Assembly: GCA_963785735.1 (NCBI GenBank)
Contig: CAWAWJ010000001.1
Span: 2,160,720-2,224,719, forward strand
Origin: REEB95 sp963785735
GTDB taxonomy: Bacteria; Pseudomonadota; Alphaproteobacteria; ATCC43930; CGMCC-115725
Reading direction: 5' to 3'
DNA length: 64,000 nucleotides
Under the pieces are notes generated by a model that had not been told where the DNA came from, ran no database searches, and saw nothing but the letters and a program-made list of their open reading frames with translations. The translations under genes and the position numbers were made by a program. Below, piece after piece: positions 39,603 through 48,343 of the stretch. Each line of letters begins with the position of its first letter. Within the stretch, counting starts at the first letter, position 1.

Positions 39603-40406
39603 ATGACCTCTTCTTCTTCCTCCGAGCTTGTCACCTACGCCCGCGATGGCGACGTCGCGCTTATCGGGCTCAACCGCCCGGCCAAGCGCAACGCCATCAA
39701 CGACGCGGTCCTGCTCGCGATCGAGGCCGCGGTGGCGCGCGCCCACGCCGAGGCCAAGATCGGCTTGATTTTCGGCCATGGCGGGCATTTCTCCTCCGGG
39801 CTCGACCTGGCGGAGCATGCCGGCCGCTCCCCGGCCGAGGGGCTGCACGGCTCGATGCGGTGGCACGCGGTGTTCGACCGGATCGACCGCGGCGGCATTC
39901 CCTTTGTCTCGGCGTTGCATGGCGCGGTGATCGGCGGCGGCCTCGAACTGGCGGCGGCGACGCATATCCGGGTGGCGGATGCGACCGCCTTCTTCGCGCT
40001 GCCCGAGGGCAAGCGCGGCATCTTCGTCGGCGGCGGCGGCGCGGTGCGGATCGCCCGGCTGATGGGCGTGGCGCGGATGACCGATCTCATGCTGACCGGC
40101 CGTGTCGTGCCGGCCGATGAGGCCGACGCTTACAATATCGCGCAGTATTTCGTTCCCGCCGGCGCGGCGAAGGCGAAGGCGATGGAAATCGCGCGCCAGA
40201 TCGCGGCGAACGCGCCGCTGTCGAATTTCGCGGTCATCAACGCCCTGCCGCGCATCCAGAACATGTCGCAGGATGACGGGCTGTTCTTCGAATCGATCGT
40301 CGCCGCCCTGACCCAGACCAGCCCGGAAGCGCGCAAGCGCATGAAGGACTTTCTCGAGAAACGCGCCGAACCGATCGCCGCCGCGGCCAAGGCCAAGAAA
40401 CCCTAA
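39603..40406 (+). CDS. Crotonase-family enoyl-CoA hydratase
   Basis: The 267-residue product has the crotonase core: IGLNRPAKRNAIND, the oxyanion-hole HFSSGLDLAEH, and GAVIGGGLELAAATHIRVAD with one catalytic Glu region, then FALPEGKRGIFVGGGG with the second. The sequence differs from the classical hydroxycinnamoyl-CoA hydratase-lyase, so hydration followed by SDR oxidation and thiolysis is more likely than direct cleavage to vanillin. It ends the five-gene catabolic run. A convergent allophanate hydrolase gene begins 58 bases on. Confidence 0.88.
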   Translation: MTSSSSSELVTYARDGDVALIGLNRPAKRNAINDAVLLAIEAAVARAHAEAKIGLIFGHGGHFSSGLDLAEHAGRSPAEGLHGSMRWHAVFDRIDRGGIPFVSALHGAVIGGGLELAAATHIRVADATAFFALPEGKRGIFVGGGGAVRIARLMGVARMTDLMLTGRVVPADEADAYNIAQYFVPAGAAKAKAMEIARQIAANAPLSNFAVINALPRIQNMSQDDGLFFESIVAALTQTSPEARKRMKDFLEKRAEPIAAAAKAKKP

Positions 40407-40464
40407 AGCCGGCGGCGCTACAGGCCGCGATACATGGCCCGATCTTCTGCCGATCGCGGACAAT

Positions 40465-42285
40465 CTAATCGGCAATTCCCGGCGCGTTCTTCCGGTAGGC
40501 GCGCCAGCTGCCGAAGCGGGTGATGTCTTTGGCTCCCGTGAGCGCGTGGGACTCGCACAAGAATCCTTTCACCTGGGAGCCATCCGCCAGCGCAATGGTG
40601 CCGATGCCAAGCGGCGCCGGAATCGCGGCGATGAATGAACCCAGCGCACCGCTCGGTATAGACCAGATCTCCACTTCAATATGCCCGCTGCCCTTGCCGT
40701 CGAAGACGAGACCCGGCTTGGGCTGGATCGCATTCGCCAGCGCATAGAGGCTGTAGCCGGCGGATGTGTGACCCGTCCGCGCGAGTTTAGCGCCGCGCTG
40801 GGTCAGCTCGTGGTTGAGCGCCTCGCCCGAAAGATGCGCGCCAACCACGGCCAATTCGACGGTATCGGCATCGCCAAGCACGGCTTTCCGCGCCCGCGCA
40901 ACCGGCAGCTTCCAGCCAGTCGCCCCGATGGATGCACCGCCGAGCGCGGCATGCAGCCGCCCGGCGAGATCCGCCAAGGCATCGTCGCGAAAAGCGCGTC
41001 CGATTAATGTCACGCCGAAAGGCAGGCCGTCGCCGCGAAACCCCGCCGGAACCGCGATGGCCGCGAGATCGAGCAGATTGGTGAAGTTGGTATAAAGTCC
41101 AAGATTGCTGTTGAGCCGGATCGGGTCCGCCAGAACCTCCTCGATCCGGTAGATCGTGCCGGCCGTCGGCACCAGCAGCACGTCCATGCGCGCCCATTGG
41201 GCTTCCGTGCGGCGGGCGAGTTCGGCCAGGCGATAGCTTCCCTCGAAGGCGTCGATCGCGCTCAATTTCCCGGCGCCGAGGATGATCTCACGGATCACCG
41301 GCAGCATATCCGCCGCGTGGCCCATGGCGAAATCCTTGATGGAAGCGAGCCGTTCGGCGACCCACGGCCCGCCATAGAGCAGCAGGCTTGCCTCCCGGAA
41401 GGACGAGAAATCGATCGTGACTTTCCGGCCGCCCAGATGCTCCAGCCGCGCGACGCTTTGGGCGTAAAGATTGGCCGCCTCCTTGTCGCCGAAGAATTCG
41501 AGTCCGTTTTCCGGCACACCGAAGCGAAACAGCGCGGGAAAATCATCCCGACGCGCCGGAATTTCCGGAGAATGCCGCGAAAACGGATCGTCCGCGTCGA
41601 ATCCCGCGGCGGCATGCGTGACACAAAGCGCGTCCTCAACCGCGCCGGCAAAGACCGATACGCAATCGAGACTGCGGCAGGCTGGCACCACGCCCGTGGT
41701 GCTGAGCCAGCCCTTGGTCGGCTTCAAGCCTACGATATTGTTGAACGCGGCCGGCACGCGGCCCGAACCGGCGGTGTCGGTGCCGAGCGCGAAGCTGACC
41801 AGGCCTTGCGCCACCGCCACCGCCGAGCCGGAACTCGACCCGCCGGAAATGTAGCGCGGATCGAACGCCGAGGAGGGAATCCCGTAAGGCGAGCGGGTGC
41901 CGTTGAGGCCGGTCGCGAACTGATCAAGATTGGTCTTGCCGAGCAATATCGCGCCGGCCGCCTCGAGCCGGTCGACGACATGCGCTGAACGCTTCGGCAC
42001 ATAGGCGAAGGCGGGACAGCCCGCGGTCGTCGGCAACCCCGCCACGTCAATGTTGTCCTTGACCGCGAAAGGAATGCCGTAAAGCGGGAAAATTTCTCCC
42101 GCCTTGCGGCGGCTTTTCATTTCGCCGAGCCGGGCGATGACCTGCGCCAAGGGAACTTGCGAAATCCACACCGGATTGAGGCCGCCTTGCGCGATACGCC
42201 GGTGAAGCGCGCCAAGAAGCTCGGCCGGATCGGCGCCGGATTCATAGGCCGCCGACAGCGACGCTATATCGAGGGCGCGGTCCAT
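40465..42285 (-). CDS. atzF: Allophanate hydrolase
   Basis: The 606-residue product has two domains. Residues 1-440 form an amidase-signature hydrolase with the Ser-cisSer-Lys triad: the Lys in PFAVKDNIDVAG, and serines in ISGGSSSGSAVAV and DTAGSGRVPAA. Residues 450-606 are the allophanate hydrolase C-terminal domain, with FDGKGSGHIEVEIW, GTIALADGSQVKGFLCE and a FGSWRAY ending. It splits allophanate to ammonia and CO2. It is last in the minus-strand unit, six bases after gntR. It stands without a biotin urea carboxylase, so its allophanate must come from another source. Confidence 0.93.
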   Translation of the reverse strand: MDRALDIASLSAAYESGADPAELLGALHRRIAQGGLNPVWISQVPLAQVIARLGEMKSRRKAGEIFPLYGIPFAVKDNIDVAGLPTTAGCPAFAYVPKRSAHVVDRLEAAGAILLGKTNLDQFATGLNGTRSPYGIPSSAFDPRYISGGSSSGSAVAVAQGLVSFALGTDTAGSGRVPAAFNNIVGLKPTKGWLSTTGVVPACRSLDCVSVFAGAVEDALCVTHAAAGFDADDPFSRHSPEIPARRDDFPALFRFGVPENGLEFFGDKEAANLYAQSVARLEHLGGRKVTIDFSSFREASLLLYGGPWVAERLASIKDFAMGHAADMLPVIREIILGAGKLSAIDAFEGSYRLAELARRTEAQWARMDVLLVPTAGTIYRIEEVLADPIRLNSNLGLYTNFTNLLDLAAIAVPAGFRGDGLPFGVTLIGRAFRDDALADLAGRLHAALGGASIGATGWKLPVARARKAVLGDADTVELAVVGAHLSGEALNHELTQRGAKLARTGHTSAGYSLYALANAIQPKPGLVFDGKGSGHIEVEIWSIPSGALGSFIAAIPAPLGIGTIALADGSQVKGFLCESHALTGAKDITRFGSWRAYRKNAPGIAD

Positions 42286-42291
42286 GGCCGC

Positions 42292-42999
42292 TCAGGCGCT
42301 TTCCACATAGCGCTCGAATGCGATCTCGACGGTGGCGATATGGGCGCGCATCTCGGCCGCGGCGGTTGCTTGGTCGCCACGCAATATCGCCTCGACCACG
42401 CGATCGTGTTCGGCATGCGACAGACTGGGCCGTCCGGCGGTGCGGAATTGCATGTGGCTGAAGGGCGAGACCCGCGTGCGCGTGGCCGAGGTCAGCTCGG
42501 CCAGATAGTCGTTATGGCTCCCCACATAGATCAATCCGTGGAACTGCTCGTTCATCCGGTGATAGATCTGCGAATCGCCGCCTTGCACCACTTTGGCGAG
42601 GCTCAGATGGAATTCCTTCAAGTGCCGGCGTTCGTCAGCGGTCATGCGGAGAGCCGAGAATCCCGCGCACAGCGCCTCGAGCTCGGCGAGCGCATCGAAC
42701 ATCCCGCGCAGGCGTTCCGCCGACGGCCGGGCGACGATGGCGCTGCGGTGTGGGCGCGCCTGCACCAATCCCGTGGCGGCCAATTCGCGGATGGCCTCGC
42801 GCACCGGCGTGCGCGAGACGCCAAAACGGCGTGCGATCTCGACCTCTTCCAGCGCCATGCCGGGCGCCAAGCGCCCGCGCATGATCTCGTCGGCGAGCAG
42901 ATTGCGCAGCTCCTCGGTCCGGGTAGCGCCACGCCGCTCCGGTCTCGCCGGTATTTCGACGCCATGAACAGAAGCGGGAATCTGCGTCAATTCGGCCAC
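42292..42999 (-). CDS. GntR-family regulator, FadR/FCD type
   Basis: The 235-residue product has an N-terminal winged helix with ADEIMRGRLAPGMAL, EIARRFGVSRTPVREAIRELAATGLV (the GntR recognition helix) and a C-terminal all-helical FCD effector domain with NEQFHGLIY and SHAEHDRVVEAI carrying the metal-binding His residues. The GTG at 42999 is chosen as the start because GGGAGGGG lies six bases before it. It sits between atzE and atzF and probably controls the whole unit; the palindrome at 50158-50171 is a candidate site. Confidence 0.92.
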   Translation of the reverse strand: MAELTQIPASVHGVEIPARPERRGATRTEELRNLLADEIMRGRLAPGMALEEVEIARRFGVSRTPVREAIRELAATGLVQARPHRSAIVARPSAERLRGMFDALAELEALCAGFSALRMTADERRHLKEFHLSLAKVVQGGDSQIYHRMNEQFHGLIYVGSHNDYLAELTSATRTRVSPFSHMQFRTAGRPSLSHAEHDRVVEAILRGDQATAAAEMRAHIATVEIAFERYVESA

Positions 43000-43001
43000 G
43001 A

Positions 43002-44471
43002 TCAACCCCTCCCGCTGCGCGCGAGATCCCGCCTCGGCGCGAATACCGGCCCGGCCTGCCGCGCGCTTTCGCCGAGTGCGGCAACCGGCGCGCGGGCTAT
43101 CCCCGCCTGCTCCAGCGCGCGTGCGACGCGCAGCGCCCGATCCTCATGCCAGGGCGCGGCGATGATCTGCACGCCGAGCGGCAACCCGCCATCGAGCCAA
43201 ACCGGCGCCGCCACCACCGGCAAACCGATGAAGGAAATCGGCTGCGTGAAAATTCCCATATTGGGCCGGATTGGCATGGCCGTGCCGTCGAGGGTGAAGT
43301 CCACCTGGCCGATACGCGGCGCGCGGCAAGGCGTCGCCGGAGCCAGGATGACATCGACCTCCTCGAATAGCGCCATCATCTTGCCGTGAAACCAGCGGCG
43401 AAAACGCTGGGCCTGGATCACCCACGGGGCCGGGACGGTCGCCCCCGCGATGAGCCGGTCACGCACGGCCGGATCGAAATCCCGCGCCCGCAAGCGCAAT
43501 CGATCCAGATGTAACGCCGCGCCCTCCGCCGCGGTGATGACATAAGCCGCAGCCCGCGCACGCGCGGCCTCGGGAATTTCGACTGTCCGGCGCACACCCA
43601 GCGCCTTGGCGGCCATGGCAACGGCTTCGAGAACGTCGGATTCGGCCTGGCGCGCGAAATACCCGCCCGCCACGGCGATGCGAAGATCGCGGCAGCCGGT
43701 TTCGAGCATGGGGGTTACCGGCTCAGGATCGCGCTCGCTCGCAACCGGGTCTTCAGCATCGGGGCCTTGCATCGCGTCATAGGCGAGGGCGAGATCGCCG
43801 GCGCTGCGCGCCAAAGGCCCCAGATGATCGAGGCTCGAGACGAAGGGAAAGCTGCCGGTGCGGCTCAAGCGGCCAAAGGTGGGCTTCAGCCCGAAAATGC
43901 CGCACAGCGCCGACGGCACGCGGATCGAGCCGTTGGTGTCGGAGCCGAGCGCCAACGGCACGAGCCCCGCCGCCACCGCGGCGCCCGAGCCGCCGGACGA
44001 GCCGCCGGTCATGTGATCAAGAGCATGTGGGTTGCGCGACGGCCCGTCATGAACGTTTTCGCCGGTGAAGTCATAGGCGTATTCGCCCATGTTGAGCGCG
44101 CCGACCAGCACCGCTCCGGCGGCTTCGAGCCGCCGGACCAGCGCCGCGTCACGCGAGGCGGGTGGATTCTCGCGGTTTATCTTCGATCCGGCGCGGGTCG
44201 GAATGCCCGCGACATCGATCAAATTCTTCACGGCGAAGGGCACGCCGGCGAGCGGCCCCCGCCCCTTGCCGCGGCTTCCGTCGATGGCGTTTGCCTTGGC
44301 GCGCGCCCGCGCGGCCAGCACATCGGTAAAGGCGTTCACCGTCGGGTTGACATCGCCGATGCGCGCCAGCGTGGCGTCGATAACGCCGCGCGCCGTGACA
44401 TCGCCCGAGGATACCGCCGCCGCGATCTCGGCGGCCGATGCGGTAACGAGATTGTCAGCAGGGGCATTCAC
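43002..44471 (-). CDS. atzE: AtzE-family amidohydrolase
   Basis: The 489-residue product is an amidase-signature enzyme with the triad Lys in PFAVKNLIDVAG, and serines in MTGGSSGGSGAAVAAG and GSDTNGSIRVPSA. It is paired with an AtzG-type small subunit encoded four bases overlapping upstream, the arrangement known for AtzE, which forms an AtzE-AtzG complex and hydrolyses 1-carboxybiuret in the cyanuric acid pathway. The actual substrate here could be another carboxylated urea or oxamate-like amide. Confidence 0.88.
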   Translation of the reverse strand: MNAPADNLVTASAAEIAAAVSSGDVTARGVIDATLARIGDVNPTVNAFTDVLAARARAKANAIDGSRGKGRGPLAGVPFAVKNLIDVAGIPTRAGSKINRENPPASRDAALVRRLEAAGAVLVGALNMGEYAYDFTGENVHDGPSRNPHALDHMTGGSSGGSGAAVAAGLVPLALGSDTNGSIRVPSALCGIFGLKPTFGRLSRTGSFPFVSSLDHLGPLARSAGDLALAYDAMQGPDAEDPVASERDPEPVTPMLETGCRDLRIAVAGGYFARQAESDVLEAVAMAAKALGVRRTVEIPEAARARAAAYVITAAEGAALHLDRLRLRARDFDPAVRDRLIAGATVPAPWVIQAQRFRRWFHGKMMALFEEVDVILAPATPCRAPRIGQVDFTLDGTAMPIRPNMGIFTQPISFIGLPVVAAPVWLDGGLPLGVQIIAAPWHEDRALRVARALEQAGIARAPVAALGESARQAGPVFAPRRDLARSGRG

Positions 44472-44671
44472 GGGCGGAAGACCGGCGCGGGATCGAGCTC
44501 GTCCCCGAGCGGAAATTCGTGCACGAGCCGCGCGGCCCCGTTGATCACCTTCATATGGGCCAGGATCGCTTCACGCCAGGCGGGATCGACGGTAAGCCCA
44601 TGGATCGCGATTGCCGCATCGAGCGCGGTTTCGCGTTCTTTGTCGGTCGGATTGCGAAGAGGCTCTGTCAT
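44468..44671 (-). CDS. atzG: AtzG-like small subunit (DUF4089)
   Basis: The 67-residue product shows the DUF4089/AtzG pattern: a helical start with AAIAIHGLTVDPAWREAILAH, then VHEFPLGDELDPAPVFRP. The ending matches the segment that in AtzG packs onto AtzE. It resembles GatC in role, stabilising the amidase. Its stop overlaps the atzE start by four bases. Confidence 0.9.
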   Translation of the reverse strand: MTEPLRNPTDKERETALDAAIAIHGLTVDPAWREAILAHMKVINGAARLVHEFPLGDELDPAPVFRP

Positions 44672-44686
44672 GACGCAGTTATGGGC

Positions 44687-46387
44687 TTAAACCGGCGGAT
44701 GGGGAATGGCGGCGATGAGCTCCTTGGTATATCCCGCCTGGGGCGCTTCCAGCACCTGTTCGGCCGATCCTTCCTCGACGATGCGGCCTTGCTGCATGAC
44801 GATGACGCGGTCGCATAAGAGCCGCACGACTTGCAGATCGTGGCTGACGAAGAGATAGCTCATGCCAAGGGTGGTTTTGAGCTCTTGCAAGAGATTGAGC
44901 ACGACCGCCTGGACCGAGACATCGAGCGAAGCCGTGGGCTCGTCGAGTATCACCAGCTCGGGATGGAGCGCGATGGCGCGGGCGATGCCGACGCGCGCCT
45001 TCTGGCCGCCCGAAAGCTGATGCGGGAAACGGTCGAGCAGATTGGCCGGCAATCCAACGAGGCCCGCCAGCTCCTCGACGCGAGCGCGGATGCCGCGTCC
45101 GTCCTTGCCCTCGTCCAGCCGCAACAGCGGATCGGATATCGCGCGCGCGGCGGTGTAGCGCGGGTTTAGGCTGTCGGTCGGGTCCTGGAACACCATCTGG
45201 ATGCGCTTGCGCCAGCTTGAACGCGCGAATTGCCGCGCCGGGATGGCGCCGATGTCCTCGCCGTTGAAGACGATGCTGCCCGCCGTCGGATCGATCAGCC
45301 GCATCACCATCATCGAGGTGGTGGATTTCCCGCAGCCCAATTCGCCGACCAAGCCGACGCTCTCGCCCTGCGCGATCTCGAATCCGATGCCGTCAACCGC
45401 GCGAAACATGCCGCCGTCGTCCGCCGCTGGTTTCTTGGCCCCGAACAGCCCGGCCAAACCGCCGCCTTGCCCCTGACGCTTGTATTCCTTGACCAGGCCC
45501 TTAACCGACAGCAGTTTCGCCCCGTTCTTTGCCGGGATGGGCCGCGCGGAAGGCGGCGCTGCCGCGTCCTCGGGCAGAAGATCGCGCAATGTTATGCCCG
45601 GGCGCGGCGTCGCGCGCATCAGCTTGCGGGTGTAGCGGTGCGCCGGAGCGCGAAAGATTTTTTCCGACTTCGCCGCTTCGACCACCTTGCCCTGCTCCAT
45701 GACCACGACCTTGTCGCAATAAGCGGCCGCGAGTCCGAGATCATGGGTGATTAGGATGGTTGACATGCCGCGCTCGCGCGTCAGCTCGACGATCAGCTCC
45801 ATCACCGCCTTTTGCGTGGTGACGTCGAGCCCGGTGGTCGGCTCGTCGGCGATCAGGAGCTGCGGCTTGCAGGCAAGCGCCAGCGCGATGACGACACGCT
45901 GGCACATCCCGCCCGAGAGCTCGAACGGATAGGCGTGATAGCGTTCCTCGGGCCGCGCGATGCGGACCTGGTTCAGGACCTCGATCGCCTTTTGCTTGGC
46001 GTCGGCCGAACGCGCCTGAACGTGCCGCACCAGCACGTCCTCGATCTGCTTGCCGATCTTGCGGATGGGATTGAGGGCGGCGCGCGGGTTCTGGAAGATC
46101 ATCGACATCTCGCGCCCGCGCAGATCGCGCATCGCGGTTTCGGGAATGGCGCGCAGATCCGTGCCGGCGAAGGATATCGTGCCCTCCGCGATCCGCCCGG
46201 CGCGGTCGAGAATCCGCATCACCGCATAGGATGTGACCGATTTCCCCGATCCCGATTCGCCGACGATTCCCAGGGTCTCGCCCTTGGCGATGGATATGTC
46301 GATTTTCTCGACCGCGCGCACCACGCCGCGGCGCGTGGCGAATTCCACGCTGAGGTTTTTAATTTCGAGCAACGAAGCCGCGGGCAT
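44687..46387 (-). CDS. Dipeptide-type ABC transporter, fused double ATPase
   Basis: The 566-residue product joins two ATPases of the DppD and DppF kinds. The first has Walker A GESGSGKSVTSYAVM, signature LSGGMCQRVVIALAL and LLIADEPTTGLDVTTQ. The second has GELGCGKSTTSM (Leu where Ser is usual), LSGGQKARVGIARAI and VILDEPTASLDVSVQ. The linker near 285-320 holds the peptide-transporter C-terminal motif. It energises the permeases encoded directly upstream. It lies 15 bases before atzG, tying transport to hydrolysis. Confidence 0.95.
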   Translation of the reverse strand: MPAASLLEIKNLSVEFATRRGVVRAVEKIDISIAKGETLGIVGESGSGKSVTSYAVMRILDRAGRIAEGTISFAGTDLRAIPETAMRDLRGREMSMIFQNPRAALNPIRKIGKQIEDVLVRHVQARSADAKQKAIEVLNQVRIARPEERYHAYPFELSGGMCQRVVIALALACKPQLLIADEPTTGLDVTTQKAVMELIVELTRERGMSTILITHDLGLAAAYCDKVVVMEQGKVVEAAKSEKIFRAPAHRYTRKLMRATPRPGITLRDLLPEDAAAPPSARPIPAKNGAKLLSVKGLVKEYKRQGQGGGLAGLFGAKKPAADDGGMFRAVDGIGFEIAQGESVGLVGELGCGKSTTSMMVMRLIDPTAGSIVFNGEDIGAIPARQFARSSWRKRIQMVFQDPTDSLNPRYTAARAISDPLLRLDEGKDGRGIRARVEELAGLVGLPANLLDRFPHQLSGGQKARVGIARAIALHPELVILDEPTASLDVSVQAVVLNLLQELKTTLGMSYLFVSHDLQVVRLLCDRVIVMQQGRIVEEGSAEQVLEAPQAGYTKELIAAIPHPPV

Positions 46388-46393
46388 GGGGCG

Positions 46394-47296
46394 TCAGCTC
46401 CGGCGTAGCGGATCGACGATGTCGCGCAAGCCGTCGCCGAGCAGGTTGAAGCAGAACACCGCCAGCATCAGCGCCGCGCCCGGGAAGAACGCGATCCACC
46501 AATCGCCCGAGACGATGAACCCGGCGCCTTCGGCCACCATGATGCCCCATTCGGGCGTGGGCGGGCGCACGCCCAGCCCGATGAAGGACAGCCCCGCCGC
46601 GTTGAGGATGGCGTAGCCCATGGTCAGCGACATCTGAACCATCATGATCGGCATGATGTTGGGCAGGATCTGGGTCAGCAAAATGCGCATTTCGCCGTTG
46701 CCGGTGAGGCGCGCGGCCTGAACGAAGCCCGCGTCGCGGCGGATATTGGCCTCGGCGCGCGCGACCCGGGCATAAAGCGGGAAGTTGATGATCGCGGTGG
46801 CGATTACGATATTGGTGACCGTGTTGCCCAGCGCCGCGACGATGCCCATGGCCAGGACGAACAGCGGAAAGGCCATGATCGTGTCGGCGACACGGCCGAC
46901 CACTTGATCGGCCCAGCCGCCGAAGAAACCGGCGGATATCCCGGCAAGCCCGCCCATGGCGAAGACCAGCACCACTGACGCAACCGCGATCATCATATCG
47001 AGCCTGGTCGCCACGACCACGCGGCTGAAGATGTCGCGGCCGATCTGATCGGTGCCGAAGAGATGGTGGAGCGAGGGTGGGTTGAGCGCGGCGGATGTTT
47101 CGCTCGCCAGCGGATCGTACGGCACGATATACGGCCCCACGAGGGCGCAGATCACCAGCAGCACGAACAACGAAAACGCCACGCCGCTCACCGGGTTTTC
47201 GGCGAAAATATAGCGCGCGTGTTTCATGGTCGCAAAGAGGCCCTGGAACGCGGCCGGTTCGCGGGCTTCGCCGGTATCGGTGCGGACTGAATTCAT
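46394..47296 (-). CDS. Dipeptide-type ABC transporter permease DppC-like
   Basis: The 300-residue product has the DppC/OppC layout: a cytoplasmic N-terminus, VICALVGPYIVPYDPLA, HHLFGTDQIGRDIFSR, and about six membrane helices. The EAA loop is ARVARAEANIRRDAGFVQAAR, followed by the typical LSFIGLGVRPPTPEWG ending. Its ATG overlaps the dppB stop as ATGA. Confidence 0.95.
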   Translation of the reverse strand: MNSVRTDTGEAREPAAFQGLFATMKHARYIFAENPVSGVAFSLFVLLVICALVGPYIVPYDPLASETSAALNPPSLHHLFGTDQIGRDIFSRVVVATRLDMMIAVASVVLVFAMGGLAGISAGFFGGWADQVVGRVADTIMAFPLFVLAMGIVAALGNTVTNIVIATAIINFPLYARVARAEANIRRDAGFVQAARLTGNGEMRILLTQILPNIMPIMMVQMSLTMGYAILNAAGLSFIGLGVRPPTPEWGIMVAEGAGFIVSGDWWIAFFPGAALMLAVFCFNLLGDGLRDIVDPLRRS

Positions 47297-48306
47297 CCCT
47301 CGATCCTCACTCGCGGGTCGATGACGCCGTAGAGTATGTCGATCAGGAAATTAAGGATGACGTAGAGGATCGCCATCACCAGCACGAAGCCTTGCACCGG
47401 GGCGTAATCGGATTTGATCAGGGCGTCGACCGCATAGGAGCCGATGCCCGGCCACGCGAAGACCTTTTCCACCAGGACGTTCGCGCCGAGCAGGAAGGAA
47501 AAAACCATGCCGAGCGTGGTTACCACCGGCAGCATGGCATTGCGGAAGGCATAGCTGATGATGACCGCATAGCCGGAGAGGCCGTTGGCCCGGGCGGTGC
47601 GCACAAAATCCGAGGCCAGAGCGGCCAGCATCGAGGCGCGCGTCATGCGCGTGATGGGCGCCAGCGCGAACACCGCCAAGGTCAGGGTGGGGAGCACCAG
47701 TTGCGCCAACGCCGCGCGGAAGGTGTCGAGATTGCCCGCGATCAGGCTGTCGATCAGATAGAATCCGGTGACGAAGGGAGGCGGCGAATGGAACACGTCG
47801 AGCCGGCCCAAGGGCGGGGGCGCCCAGTTGAGGCGGTAATAGAAGACATAGACCAGCAGCAAGCCGCTGAAGAAAACCGGCAAGGAAACGCCGGCGGTGG
47901 CGACGATGCGGCAGGCATGGTCGATCCAAGAGCCCTGGCGCACGGCGGCGAGAATGCCCAACGGCACGGCGATGAGGATCGCCAGCAACAAGCCGGAGAG
48001 CGTGAGCTCGGCCGAGGCCGGCAATCTGGTGCGGATGTCCTTCAATACTGGCTGCCCGGTGCTGAGTGAATCGCCAAGATTGCCGGCGGCGAGGCCTTTG
48101 ACGTAGCTGGCGAATTGCACCGGCAACGGCCGGTCGAGGCCGAGGCTCTTGCGGACTTCCTCGATCGCCTGGGGCGTGGCCGCGGGCCCGGCGAAATAAG
48201 CCGCGGTATCGCCCGGCAACACCCTTGTCAGCAGAAAAGTCACGATGACAACCCCGACCAGGGTCGGGATGGCGGTCGCGAGACGCTTGGCGATCCGCGT
48301 CAGCAT
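47293..48306 (-). CDS. Dipeptide-type ABC transporter permease DppB-like
   Basis: The 337-residue product has the DppB/OppB pattern: a helix at the start, VTFLLTRVLPGDTAAYFAG, LGLDRPLPVQFASYVKGL, and the EAA loop RMTRASMLAALASDFVRTARANGL. It ends with ILNFLIDILYGVIDPRVR. It forms the membrane channel with the DppC-like protein. Confidence 0.95.
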   Translation of the reverse strand: MLTRIAKRLATAIPTLVGVVIVTFLLTRVLPGDTAAYFAGPAATPQAIEEVRKSLGLDRPLPVQFASYVKGLAAGNLGDSLSTGQPVLKDIRTRLPASAELTLSGLLLAILIAVPLGILAAVRQGSWIDHACRIVATAGVSLPVFFSGLLLVYVFYYRLNWAPPPLGRLDVFHSPPPFVTGFYLIDSLIAGNLDTFRAALAQLVLPTLTLAVFALAPITRMTRASMLAALASDFVRTARANGLSGYAVIISYAFRNAMLPVVTTLGMVFSFLLGANVLVEKVFAWPGIGSYAVDALIKSDYAPVQGFVLVMAILYVILNFLIDILYGVIDPRVRIEG

Positions 48307-48343
48307 GGGCCCGATCCCCTCGCCCGGTTCAAATCCTCATGGC

